Assembly (NCBI RefSeq): GCF_020911885.1
Contig: NZ_CP087132.1
Location: 2,480,001 to 2,544,000 of the forward strand
Source: Flavobacterium acetivorans
GTDB lineage: Bacteria; Bacteroidota; Bacteroidia; Flavobacteriales; Flavobacteriaceae
DNA: 64,000 bases
Reading direction: 5' to 3'
The notes beneath the pieces were generated by a model that was not told the DNA's origin, made no database searches, and saw nothing but the letters and a program-made list of their open reading frames with translations. How positions within the stretch are numbered: the first letter of the stretch is position 1; every line of letters starts with the position of its first letter. A program made the translations under genes and the position numbers. Below, one piece after another: positions 24,797-33,366 of this stretch.

Positions 24797-25636
24797 CTAT
24801 TCTTCAGCGTGTACATTTTCTGATTTTTGTACAATATCTCTAATAATACAGTCAAGTTCTCCACTGGAAATGATGATATTGTCTAAGAAGAATTTTTTTT
24901 CCTCTTCAGAAATATTTTCCTCTTTTAAAAGTTCAGTAAGAGCCATTAATCGGGATAATGGTGTTCTAACCACATGCGACTGAATCCAAGTGATTTCTTT
25001 TAATAGATTATTTTGCTTTTCTATTTTTTTGGTATGGACTAAGTTTTGTTGAAAACGTTCATTTAATTTTTCAAATAGTCTCGGAATCAAAGAGCAAATT
25101 AAAAAACTGAGAAAAATTAAGTTAGAGAAAATAGCGATAAGCTCATATGGACTGAAAGTAATATTCTTAAATGAAATCAAATCAAAGTAATACAGGGAAG
25201 TATAAATCGCTGAAATATAAAAGTTTAAAAGCGCTGGAGTGTATTTGTTTTTAAAGGAATAGATAAAAACGGAAAGGAAACAAGACGCCAGAAGGTAAAG
25301 GGTACTATTAAGACCAACATAATAAATCAAAGAAAAACTCAGGACATATAGATTGCCTATAAATAATAGTTTACGGTGTTTGATTTTAATTCCTTTTTTG
25401 AAAGCAATAAAAAGAATAATTAAAACCGAAGTTAGATCTATAACCACCATGGGATAATATCCAGAATCTAAAGCCCAGTATAACGAAGGGATTAAAGTGA
25501 TAATTCCCATCGGAATTATAAAAATAAGGGTATTAGAGAACATGTCGTCTCTCCAGTAGTTTAATTTTTTATTTTGATTCGAAGAAACTAAAACGTTTCT
25601 CTTTATGGCTGAAATATATTTTTTCCAAATAATCAT
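24797..25636 (-). CDS. membrane histidine-kinase-like protein ending after the phospho-acceptor domain
   Basis: This 279-residue protein has about six hydrophobic helices (residues 30-190) and then a coiled coil and a HisKA/DHp hairpin with an intact H-box, WIQSHVVRTPLSRLMAL (His about H221). The protein stops within 60 residues of that His, and the 50 bp between its stop and the convergent gene holds no HATPase remnant. It therefore has no ATP-binding domain of its own. It could be a phosphotransfer protein, a decoy dimerisation partner for another kinase, or a degraded kinase. The hairpin sequence is well preserved, which argues against simple decay. Confidence 0.78.
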   Translation of the reverse strand: MIIWKKYISAIKRNVLVSSNQNKKLNYWRDDMFSNTLIFIIPMGIITLIPSLYWALDSGYYPMVVIDLTSVLIILFIAFKKGIKIKHRKLLFIGNLYVLSFSLIYYVGLNSTLYLLASCFLSVFIYSFKNKYTPALLNFYISAIYTSLYYFDLISFKNITFSPYELIAIFSNLIFLSFLICSLIPRLFEKLNERFQQNLVHTKKIEKQNNLLKEITWIQSHVVRTPLSRLMALTELLKEENISEEEKKFFLDNIIISSGELDCIIRDIVQKSENVHAEE

Positions 25637-25866
25637 TAGATACTGAATTTAATTAATAACTACATGATAATGAATGGTTAATAGTTGTAAATATAGTAAG
25701 AATATTATTAAAAAATGTAAAACAGTAGAACTTTTCGTCAGAAGAAATCACTAAGTATTTTTAAAATTTATGCAGAGTTAAAATCCTTTTCTGTCATTGT
25801 TGAAATAGAGTTGTTTTAAGTGTGAAAAATGCATTATTTTTACAGTAAATAAATAAACTAAACAGA

Positions 25867-26697
25867 ATGGATTGGATTACCGCCAAAGAATATGAAGATA
25901 TTACTTATAAAAAATGCAATGGTGTTGCCAGAATAGCCTTCAATAGACCTGATGTGCGAAATGCTTTTCGCCCTAAGACTACAGCAGAATTATACAATGC
26001 TTTTTATGACGCTCAGGAGGATACTTCCATAGGTGTGGTTTTACTCTCGGCCGAAGGCCCTTCTTCAAAAGACGGAGTGTATTCTTTTTGTAGCGGAGGG
26101 GATCAAAATGCCCGTGGTCATCAAGGTTATGTAGGTGATGACGGTCAGCACCGTTTGAATATATTAGAAGTGCAGCGTTTAATTCGTTTCATGCCAAAGG
26201 TTGTTATTGCTGTAGTTCCAGGATGGGCTGTGGGCGGAGGGCATAGTTTGCACGTAGTTTGCGATATGACTTTAGCAAGCAAAGAGCACGCTATTTTTAA
26301 ACAAACTGATGCCGATGTAACCAGTTTTGACGGTGGCTACGGATCAGCATATCTAGCTAAAATGGTAGGTCAGAAAAAAGCGCGTGAAATTTTCTTCTTG
26401 GGACGCAATTATTCTGCACAAGATGCTTTTGAGATGGGAATGGTAAATGCTGTTATACCGCATGCTGAGCTGGAGGATACTGCTTTTGAATGGGCGCAGG
26501 AGATTTTGCAAAAATCACCAACTTCGATCAAAATGCTGAAATTTGCCATGAACTTGACTGATGACGGTATGGTAGGACAACAGGTTTTTGCTGGTGAAGC
26601 GACGCGATTAGCTTATATGACAGAAGAGGCCAAAGAAGGTAGAAACGCCTTTCTTGAAAAGAGAAAACCAAATTTTGAAAAGAAATGGTTGCCTTAG
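25867..26697 (+). CDS. menB: MenB, 1,4-dihydroxy-2-naphthoyl-CoA synthase
   Basis: This 276-residue crotonase-fold enzyme cyclises o-succinylbenzoyl-CoA to 1,4-dihydroxy-2-naphthoyl-CoA. MenB-type motifs are YSFCSGGDQNARGHQGYVG (the oxyanion hole and A-loop), VPGWAVGGGHSLHVVCD, and TSFDGGYGSAYLAKMVGQKK with the catalytic Asp/Tyr region. The full-length C-terminus KPNFEKKWLP is present. A TATTTTTA near-match to the -7 consensus lies about 30 bp upstream. It belongs with menD, menA and menC in this window. Confidence 0.95.
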   Translation: MDWITAKEYEDITYKKCNGVARIAFNRPDVRNAFRPKTTAELYNAFYDAQEDTSIGVVLLSAEGPSSKDGVYSFCSGGDQNARGHQGYVGDDGQHRLNILEVQRLIRFMPKVVIAVVPGWAVGGGHSLHVVCDMTLASKEHAIFKQTDADVTSFDGGYGSAYLAKMVGQKKAREIFFLGRNYSAQDAFEMGMVNAVIPHAELEDTAFEWAQEILQKSPTSIKMLKFAMNLTDDGMVGQQVFAGEATRLAYMTEEAKEGRNAFLEKRKPNFEKKWLP

Positions 26698-26764
26698 GTT
26701 TTTGAATTAAAAACATTAAAGTCTTTGAGAGTGACTTAAAAGATTTAATTTTAATACATAATGA

Positions 26765-27280
26765 ATGGAAAACTTCTCAAACGAGACTATCGATACAAAC
26801 CAGCTTCCACAATTTGAAGCCGTACAGTTCTCGGTGCTGAGCGCTAGCTATTGGAAAGTTATACTGATAAATATAGCATCGCTATTCTTGATTTTAGGGA
26901 CAGGATTGAGCTTGTTGCTGTTCTATAAGAAAGAGTTTCAGCCTTTTTTAGTTGAAATAACACTGCTTTTTTTTGTTTTTTTTCTGTTACTGTTACTTTT
27001 TAATAGAATTAGTTTTAAGAAAAAAGGATTTGCATTCAGGGAACATGATGTACTTTTCAGATCTGGGATGATTGCTACAAATACAATCATAATTCCTTAC
27101 AATAGAATACAACATGTGGCTTTACATGAAGGGCTTCTTTCGCGTTATTTTGGTTTGGCTAAAATCGAGATTTTCACTGCAGGAGGTAGTTCGAGCGATT
27201 TAGAAGTTCCCGGAATAGCAATTGAACAAGCCGAAAAAATCAAACAATTGTTGATGGGTAAAATTCAAAAACAATTGTAA
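26765..27280 (+). CDS. bacterial PH-domain membrane protein, YdbS-like
   Basis: This 171-residue protein has two helices (ILINIASLFLILGTGLSLLL; ITLLFFVFFLLLLLF) and one bacterial PH (bPH2/DUF304) domain, shown by YNRIQHVALHEGLLSRYFGL and AKIEIFTAGGSS. It resembles the small subunit YdbS of the Bacillus YdbS/YdbT pair, which is linked to resistance to antimicrobial peptides. Function here is unknown. It overlaps the next gene by one base (TAATG) and so is translationally coupled to it. Confidence 0.85.
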   Translation: MENFSNETIDTNQLPQFEAVQFSVLSASYWKVILINIASLFLILGTGLSLLLFYKKEFQPFLVEITLLFFVFFLLLLLFNRISFKKKGFAFREHDVLFRSGMIATNTIIIPYNRIQHVALHEGLLSRYFGLAKIEIFTAGGSSSDLEVPGIAIEQAEKIKQLLMGKIQKQL

Positions 27281-28782
27281 TGGAGCAACAATTTAATCAT
27301 CCCCAAAGGCAGTCTTCCATAGGCGTTTTGGTAATGTTTTTTGATACTTTACAGCAGTGGGCGAGAGGTTTGTGGCCTATTATGGTTGTTTATGCTTTTA
27401 GATTTAACGAACTGAATAAAGTGTACTTTTTTCTGGGAATTAGTGTTTTTTTACTGCTAATTGCTTTAGTTGCTTATTTAAAATACTTGAATTTTACTTT
27501 TTATCTAGAAAACGAAAATGAGGAGTTTATTATCAATGAGGGAATTTTAAACAAAACAAAAACGATTATCCAATTGGATAAAATTCAGCAAGTCGATATC
27601 AATCAGTCTTTGATTCAAAGGCTTATCGGGGTTTATGAACTTAATGTGGATACGGCCGGCAGTGCTAAGAAAGAAGGAAAGATAAAAGCGATTTCACATC
27701 CTTTGGCCTTGGCCTTGAAAACAAGGTTGTTAATAAATGACAGAAAAAAGCGGGATGCCGTAGTTAACGAGGAATTTTTACAAGAAGAAATTATAGACGA
27801 AAAGCCGTTCATTAAGATTAGTTTTCTAAGTTTATTGAAAGTGGGGATTACGTCAAATTATGTAAAAACGCTGGGGTTGATATTGGCTTTTTTGGCGACC
27901 ATTTATGAAAACGGAAAGAATTTCTTGCCAGAAGAAGGTTTCAATGAGGAAGAAATTGGGAATTATATCGATCAAAGCGCTGTTATTAGTTCAATTGTAC
28001 TTGTTTTCTTTTTGATGCTGATTTTGATTTTAGTTATCAATTTAATCCGAGTTGTATTTAAATATTTTAACTATCAATTGACCAAACAAAACGGCTCTTT
28101 GTTGCTTTCTTTTGGATTATTAAGTACTAAAAGCACCATTGTAAAACCGGAAAAAGTTCAAATAGTTACCCTAAGCAGGAATTATTTTCAGAAGAAAATG
28201 AATATTCTGGAAATTAAAATAAAGCAGGCAAGCAGTAGCGATAAAGAAAATAATAAATCCATCATCGAAATTCCGGGTTGTGACGATAAAGAGAAGGAAG
28301 CTATTTTTAAGCTTTTGTTTCATAGCATTCCAGAAAAAGGCGTTGTGCTAAAACCGAATTACCGAAAATTGGTTTTTTCAATATTCTTGTTCATAGTTCT
28401 TCCACTTGTGGGGTTTTATGTTATTGCCCATTATATTAAACCGGAATTTTTAGAATACGTTTATGTCTTGCCTTTGTACTTGCTTTTTGTGGGACTGATC
28501 GTTTATTTTGGATACAAAAATAACAGACTTTATATTCATGATGATTTTATCATTAAGCAAAGCGGAGCTTGGGATATTGATAATAAAATTATTGAACCGG
28601 GTAAAATCCAGGCGATAACAACCTCACAGCTATTTTGGCACAAAAAGGCCGATATAGGTTCTTTGATAATTCACACAGCCGGCGGTGATGTTGCTTTTCA
28701 ATTGGGGAATTTTACCAGCATTAAACAATATGTCAATCTTTGGTTGTATCGAATAGAAACCGCCAACAATAATTGGATGTAG
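27280..28782 (+). CDS. bacterial PH-domain membrane protein with three repeats, YdbT-like
   Basis: This 500-residue protein has three bPH2 repeats, each following a pair of helices: LDKIQQVDINQSLIQRLIGV, PEKVQIVTLSRNYFQKKMNI and PGKIQAITTSQLFWHKKADI. Each is followed by a strand of the type ELNVDTAGSA or SLIIHTAGGD. It is the large partner of the preceding small PH protein, and the two probably form one complex in the inner membrane. Ligand and role are unknown. Confidence 0.85.
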   Translation: MEQQFNHPQRQSSIGVLVMFFDTLQQWARGLWPIMVVYAFRFNELNKVYFFLGISVFLLLIALVAYLKYLNFTFYLENENEEFIINEGILNKTKTIIQLDKIQQVDINQSLIQRLIGVYELNVDTAGSAKKEGKIKAISHPLALALKTRLLINDRKKRDAVVNEEFLQEEIIDEKPFIKISFLSLLKVGITSNYVKTLGLILAFLATIYENGKNFLPEEGFNEEEIGNYIDQSAVISSIVLVFFLMLILILVINLIRVVFKYFNYQLTKQNGSLLLSFGLLSTKSTIVKPEKVQIVTLSRNYFQKKMNILEIKIKQASSSDKENNKSIIEIPGCDDKEKEAIFKLLFHSIPEKGVVLKPNYRKLVFSIFLFIVLPLVGFYVIAHYIKPEFLEYVYVLPLYLLFVGLIVYFGYKNNRLYIHDDFIIKQSGAWDIDNKIIEPGKIQAITTSQLFWHKKADIGSLIIHTAGGDVAFQLGNFTSIKQYVNLWLYRIETANNNWM

Positions 28783-28832
28783 TTCTCCAAATTTTAAAAA
28801 GAAGAATAATAAAAATACTAAAAAATAATAAA

Positions 28833-29795
28833 ATGAAACATTGGATTGAAGCCGCACGATTAAGAACATTGCCCTTATCCATATCTGGAATCATAGTGGG
28901 AAGCATGTACGCATTGGCTAACCCAACGGATAACATACTTACGCCGACAGAAGTTTTTAACTGGAGGTTATTTGGTTTTGCAATTCTAACGACTCTTGGA
29001 TTGCAGATTTTGTCCAATTTTGCCAATGATTATGGAGACGGGATGAAAGGAACGGATAACGAGGATAGAGTTGGTCCTAAGCGTGCCATACAAAGCGGTG
29101 TAATTTCTCCTGAGGCGATGAAAAGAGCCATTATAATTACCTCTCTATTGACCTTGCTTTCTGCAATGCTGTTGATTTATTATGCATTTACAGATACAAA
29201 TATTTTTTATTCTCTGTTTTTTTTAGTCTTGGGTATTTTGGCAATTGCTTCCGCAATTCGGTATACAGTTGGTAATACCGCTTATGGCTATCGCGGATAT
29301 GGTGATTTGTTCGTCTTTGTTTTTTTTGGATTGGTGAGTACTTTAGGAGTTAACTTTCTCTATTCAAAAGAATTAGATCCATTATTGTTTTTACCGGCTG
29401 CTGCAGTGGGACTTTTGAGTGTAGGGGTTTTGAATTTAAATAATATGCGTGATGAAGCCTCGGATAGAAAGTCCAATAAAAACACCATAGTGGTAAAAAT
29501 TGGTGGAGCCAAAGCAAAAATCTATCATTATTTTCTAATAATCTCAGCAATGGTTTTGGTGGTCCTTTTTGCGCTTTTAAGTGGTTTTAAACTAGATCAG
29601 TATCTTTTTTTACTGGCTTATATTCCTTTGACTAAACATTTAATTAATGTCCATAAAAACAAAGAGGCCAAGCTGTTAGATCCTGAGTTGAAAAAATTGG
29701 CTTTGAGCACTTTTGCGCTTTCAGTCTTACTTGCTTTATGTATGATTTACTTTTTTTCAGATATAATTGTTAACACGCTATTGGGCGGAAGATAA
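28833..29795 (+). CDS. menA: MenA, 1,4-dihydroxy-2-naphthoate polyprenyltransferase
   Basis: This 320-residue UbiA-superfamily membrane enzyme joins a polyprenyl chain to 1,4-dihydroxy-2-naphthoate to give demethylmenaquinone. The start HWIEAARLRTLPLSISGIIV is typical of MenA. The first Asp-rich motif lies in NFANDYGDGMKGTDNEDRVG, and the second in LNNMRDEASDRKSNKNTI. ATG at 28833 is preferred to an in-frame upstream one at 28773, which falls inside the previous gene and adds a basic non-homologous tail. Confidence 0.94.
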   Translation: MKHWIEAARLRTLPLSISGIIVGSMYALANPTDNILTPTEVFNWRLFGFAILTTLGLQILSNFANDYGDGMKGTDNEDRVGPKRAIQSGVISPEAMKRAIIITSLLTLLSAMLLIYYAFTDTNIFYSLFFLVLGILAIASAIRYTVGNTAYGYRGYGDLFVFVFFGLVSTLGVNFLYSKELDPLLFLPAAAVGLLSVGVLNLNNMRDEASDRKSNKNTIVVKIGGAKAKIYHYFLIISAMVLVVLFALLSGFKLDQYLFLLAYIPLTKHLINVHKNKEAKLLDPELKKLALSTFALSVLLALCMIYFFSDIIVNTLLGGR

Positions 29796-29805
29796 ATTTA
29801 CTACC

Positions 29806-30483
29806 ATGAAGATAACATATTACGGACATGCCGCCTTAGGAATAAAAGTGGGCGGAAAACACATTTTAGTCGATCCATTTATTTCTGCTAACCCATTAGC
29901 AGAACATATCGATATTGATAATTTAAAAGCCGATTATATTTTAGTGACTCATGCTCACGGTGATCATATTTTGGATGTCGAGTCAATAGCGAAGCGAACC
30001 AATGCGATTATCGTTTCAAATGCGGAGATTGCGGGTTATTATGCAGCTAAAGGTTTTCAGGCACATCCGATGAATCATGGCGGAAGCTGGAATTTTGACT
30101 TTGGAAAAGTAAAATATGTCAATGCGGTTCATTCCAGTACTTTTCCAGACGGAGCCAGCGGAGGAAACCCAGGTGGTTTTGTCATTGAAGGTGAGCATAA
30201 AAATATTTACATAGCCGGAGATACTGCCCTTACTATGGACATGAAGCTTATTCCGATGCGAACCAAACTGGATTTGGCCATTCTGCCTATTGGAGATAAT
30301 TTTACAATGGACGTTGAAGATGCTATTGTAGCTTCTAATTTTGTAGAATGCGATAAAATTCTGGGCTATCACTACGATACTTTTGGATATATCGAAATCA
30401 ACCATGAAGAAGCAATCCGTAAATTTTTTGATAAAGGCAAGGATTTAATGTTGCTGGAAATAGGCGATAGTATCGAATTATAA
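29806..30483 (+). CDS. UPF0173 family metal-dependent hydrolase
   Basis: This 225-residue metallo-beta-lactamase-fold protein has the metal motif TVTHAHGDHI-like segment VTHAHGDHILD, the start KITYYGHAALGIKVGGKHIL, and further ligands in AGDTAL and LGYHYDT. It matches the UPF0173 family, which is related to L-ascorbate lactonases. Substrate unknown. It starts 10 bp after menA and is probably co-transcribed. ATG at 29806 gives the family's usual N-terminus. Confidence 0.9.
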   Translation: MKITYYGHAALGIKVGGKHILVDPFISANPLAEHIDIDNLKADYILVTHAHGDHILDVESIAKRTNAIIVSNAEIAGYYAAKGFQAHPMNHGGSWNFDFGKVKYVNAVHSSTFPDGASGGNPGGFVIEGEHKNIYIAGDTALTMDMKLIPMRTKLDLAILPIGDNFTMDVEDAIVASNFVECDKILGYHYDTFGYIEINHEEAIRKFFDKGKDLMLLEIGDSIEL

Positions 30484-30487
30484 TTTT

Positions 30488-30589
30488 TTTAGGAGCTATT
30501 CCTGCTGTACGTTACAATCTTGCTTAGCGGTCCTAAAGCTCCAGGACCGCTAAGCAAGGATTTTCACTTCCATCAGGGCTAGGGCAAAT
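30488..30589. repeat. palindromic intergenic repeat element
   Basis: A 16-bp perfect stem CTTGCTTAGCGGTCCT (30519-30534) and its inverted copy (30543-30558) enclose an 8-nt loop, without a following T run. Conserved-looking flanks (GGAGCTATTCCTGCTGTAC at the left, TTCACTTCCATCAGGGCTAG at the right) resemble a repetitive intergenic element I associate with Flavobacterium genomes. Only one copy is in this window. Confidence 0.6.
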
Positions 30590-30609
30590 CGTTAATTAAG
30601 AAAACACAA

Positions 30610-31812
30610 GTGAAAAATATCTTTTTAGTGCTATTTATTAGCCTTTTTTATCAGTCGGCGGTTGCTCAAAATGACGGCTATTGGGACAAAGAAAGAGCGA
30701 CAACCAAAGAAATAATCGTTTCGGCCAGAGACCGAATCCTCATAAAAACAGACGATTTTCCCGTAGGAACTACGGAATTGATCTATAGAATCACACTTTT
30801 AGATGACAACCAGCAACTGGCCAGCAGTTTGGTTTCGGTTTTAAAAGCCATTCCGGATCCTACAGGAATCAGTCAGGGATCGGCTGGTGCTGTTTTTGTT
30901 TTATCAAAAGTTTCCGGATCAGACAAATGTAAATACGCTGTTTTTTCATCTGGAGAATTGGCTTCTGAGTACAAAAAAAATGGCAAAAATGACAAGGCTT
31001 GTTTTGTTAAAAATGATCCAATAAGTAAAGATGCAAATCGACTTTCATTGGATAAATCAGCATGCTTAAAGGCTGGTGTCGGAAATTTATGGTTCGGTTT
31101 TGAAAGTACCAACTGGATTTTGAAACAAAAAATTGTTCTTGAAGTCGTTCCTTGGGTCGATACCAAGCTCAGTCGAGGCTGGTCTCTGGAAAACAGGAAA
31201 TACATCATTAGCCAGTGTAAAACTTCGGCATTGGCCAGAAAAATGGCGAATTCGGATGATTTTTGCTTATGTATTCAAGAGAAAATTCAAAAACAGTATA
31301 AGTTTCAGGAATTCCAAAAACTCTTGCCTATGGAGCAAGCTAAGATCTATAAGGATTTTGGCAATAGTTGTTTTGATGAAACGGGAATAGCAAACACTGT
31401 TTTTAATGATTTGAGAGCAAAAGCTTCCAGTAGCATTAAAAATGGAGATTATGGGTCGGCGATAAAAACCTATAATGAGATCGTAATTCAAGGTAAGGCC
31501 AGCGTTTTAGATTTCAGTAATTTGGGCTATGCTTATCTAATAACGAAGCAATACGCAAAAGCAATTAAATCCTTAAAGGAAGGAGAAAAACGTGATGATA
31601 CGGAACTGTTAGTTAAGTTGAATTTGGCACATGCTTATTTGCTCAATGGCGAATATGCCAAAGCAAAAACAATATACAAAGCCTACCAAAATCAAAACGT
31701 AACTGATAGCTTAAGCTGGACGCAAAAAATAAAAGACGATTTTCAAAATTTTGCCAAAGCGGGAATTCAAAATGAGGATTTTGATAAAATTTTAAAATGG
31801 ATAGAGAAATAG
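30610..31812 (+). CDS. secreted TPR-containing protein
   Basis: This 400-residue protein has a signal peptide (MKNIFLVLFISLFYQSAVAQ) and starts with GTG. The middle has a run of Cys (C104, C115, C125 region, then ISQCKTSALARKM and DFCLCIQEKI), and the C-terminal third has TPR units (DFSNLGYAYLITKQYAKAIK; VKLNLAHAYLLNGEYAKAK). The Cys pairs suggest disulfides in the periplasm or outside. Function unknown. The start was chosen by the signal peptide, since no ATG gives one. Confidence 0.78.
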   Translation: MKNIFLVLFISLFYQSAVAQNDGYWDKERATTKEIIVSARDRILIKTDDFPVGTTELIYRITLLDDNQQLASSLVSVLKAIPDPTGISQGSAGAVFVLSKVSGSDKCKYAVFSSGELASEYKKNGKNDKACFVKNDPISKDANRLSLDKSACLKAGVGNLWFGFESTNWILKQKIVLEVVPWVDTKLSRGWSLENRKYIISQCKTSALARKMANSDDFCLCIQEKIQKQYKFQEFQKLLPMEQAKIYKDFGNSCFDETGIANTVFNDLRAKASSSIKNGDYGSAIKTYNEIVIQGKASVLDFSNLGYAYLITKQYAKAIKSLKEGEKRDDTELLVKLNLAHAYLLNGEYAKAKTIYKAYQNQNVTDSLSWTQKIKDDFQNFAKAGIQNEDFDKILKWIEK

Positions 31813-31851
31813 AATACTATTTGTTACCATTATTAGAAATACAAAAAAAAT

Positions 31852-32028
31852 ATGAAAAGTGTGATTGCGTTTACCCGTTATTTTGGTCTGTTTGTTTTTC
31901 TTGTTGGAGTGATTCTAAATTTCAAGATGTATTATTTTGATGAATGGCCAACCTATATGTTTTATATATTGAGTTTTTTTGGAATTTTATTAATAGGGAT
32001 TTCTTATCTAATGAAACGAAAATTATAA
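31852..32028 (+). CDS. small two-helix membrane protein
   Basis: A 58-residue reading frame from ATG at 31852 to TAA encodes two helices (FGLFVFLVGVILNF and MFYILSFFGILLIGISYL) separated by the loop KMYYFDEWPTY, with a basic tail MKRKL. It follows the TPR gene by 39 bp and precedes menC. It is below common annotation cut-offs, but the composition and topology look genuine. Function unknown. Confidence 0.65.
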   Translation: MKSVIAFTRYFGLFVFLVGVILNFKMYYFDEWPTYMFYILSFFGILLIGISYLMKRKL

Positions 32029-32056
32029 TTCAAACCAACCGACTAATCACTTCCTT

Positions 32057-32077
32057 CGATTCACGATTCACGATTCA
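32057..32077. repeat. three perfect heptamers CGATTCA
   Basis: CGATTCA occurs three times in tandem, ending 10 bp before the menC start codon. A heptamer periodicity also marks the repeats around the four-helix-bundle gene at 3.0-3.5 kb, though the unit differs. Confidence 0.8.
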
Positions 32078-32086
32078 CTATTGTCT

Positions 32087-33130
32087 ATGAAAGCAACTTA
32101 CCATAAATACATACTCAATTTTAAAAGACCATCTGGGACATCTCGCGGTATTATGACCGAAAAAGAGACCTGGTTTTTAGTTTTGGAAAACGAAGGAAAA
32201 AAAGGAATAGGTGAATGCGGAATTTTGAGGGGATTGAGCGCAGATGACAGATCGGATTATGAAGAAAAATTGCAGTGGACTTGTGCTAATGTTCATCTTG
32301 GAAAAGATACACTTTGGGAGGCGCTGATCGAGTTTCCTTCGATCCAGTTTGGCGTCGAAATGGCGTTCCAATCTTTAGAAAGTGAAAGCCCTTTTTTATT
32401 GTTTCCTTCTGAGTTTACAGAAGGAGAAAAATCAATTCAAATTAATGGCTTGGTATGGATGGGAGAAGCTGCTTTTATGAAGGAACAAATTGAGGAAAAA
32501 TTAGCACAAGGTTTTAGCTGTGTTAAGCTCAAAATAGGAGCCATAGATTTTGATAAAGAACTGGAATTATTGCATTATATTCGAGAACATTTTAGCTCGG
32601 AACAGATTGAAATAAGAGTAGATGCAAACGGTGCTTTTGATTCAGAATTAGCTTTATATAAATTAAATCAACTATCTGGATTTGAGTTACATAGTATTGA
32701 GCAGCCTATTCAAAAAGATTGTACTGACAGGATGGCAGAGCTGTGTAAAATCACTCCTTTGCCTATTGCTTTAGATGAAGAGTTGATTGGAGTGTTTTCT
32801 TTCGAAGAAAAAGAGAAGTTATTACAAAAAATTAAGCCACAATACATTATTTTGAAACCGAGTTTTGTAGGTGGTTTTCGGGGAACTCAAGAATGGATTT
32901 CTTTGGCCAAAAAGTATCAAATAGGATGGTGGATTACCTCCGCTTTGGAGAGCAACATAGGATTAAATGCCATTGCGCAATGGACTTTTTTACAGCATAA
33001 TTTAATGTCGCAAGGACTGGGAACGGGAGCGCTTTATACAAATAATTTTGATTGTCCGCTTGAAGTTTCTAAGGGGCATTTATGGTATAAAAAAGAGTTG
33101 GATTGGGCGTTTGATTTTGACCAATTTTAA
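32087..33130 (+). CDS. menC: MenC, o-succinylbenzoate synthase (enolase superfamily)
   Basis: This 347-residue enolase-superfamily enzyme dehydrates SHCHC to o-succinylbenzoate. The catalytic Lys is in FSCVKLKIGAIDF, the metal ligands lie in IRVDANGAF, SIEQPIQ and ALDEELI, and the second Lys is in YIILKPSFVGGF. The SALESNIGLNAIAQW segment is typical of MenC. A TTG six bases earlier (32081) is also possible; ATG at 32087 is preferred. menE, usually next, is not in the window. Identification as MenC rather than a dipeptide epimerase rests on context as well as motifs. Confidence 0.9.
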   Translation: MKATYHKYILNFKRPSGTSRGIMTEKETWFLVLENEGKKGIGECGILRGLSADDRSDYEEKLQWTCANVHLGKDTLWEALIEFPSIQFGVEMAFQSLESESPFLLFPSEFTEGEKSIQINGLVWMGEAAFMKEQIEEKLAQGFSCVKLKIGAIDFDKELELLHYIREHFSSEQIEIRVDANGAFDSELALYKLNQLSGFELHSIEQPIQKDCTDRMAELCKITPLPIALDEELIGVFSFEEKEKLLQKIKPQYIILKPSFVGGFRGTQEWISLAKKYQIGWWITSALESNIGLNAIAQWTFLQHNLMSQGLGTGALYTNNFDCPLEVSKGHLWYKKELDWAFDFDQF

Positions 33131-33366
33131 GGTAGTTTTAAACTGAAATCAGTTAATTTATTTAGCCTTTAGAGTCTTTAGATCAAAATATTTTGTAAGG
33201 ATTTTTATTTTCCTTAGACTTTAAACTTAAATAACCTATAACTCCAATGTGCAGTTTTTGTTAGCATATCATTAATTTGAAAGCTATAAAAAAACAAAAG
33301 AGGACAGACTTTTATGTGTCTATCCTCTTTTGTAAATTATAAAAATAAATTTTGTATTGTCTTGAC
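33131..33366. other. intergenic region after menC
   Basis: A 236-bp AT-rich stretch with no reading frame that looks like a gene. It holds the terminator at 33294-33333. Nothing else recognisable is seen. Confidence 0.6.
33294..33333 (-). terminator. terminator following the OmpA remnant
   Basis: Stem ACAAAAGAGGA.AGAC / GTCT.TCCTCTTTTGT with one mismatch and an 8-nt loop. On the minus strand it is followed by TTTTTTTAT, so it belongs to the decayed gene upstream of it. Confidence 0.75.

Noticed and set aside
28773-28832. Upstream start for menA
   Set aside because: Overlaps the previous gene and adds 20 residues that are unlike MenA proteins.
30016-30405. 129-residue minus-strand frame opposite the UPF0173 gene
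   Set aside because: Antisense to a conserved hydrolase and without family features.
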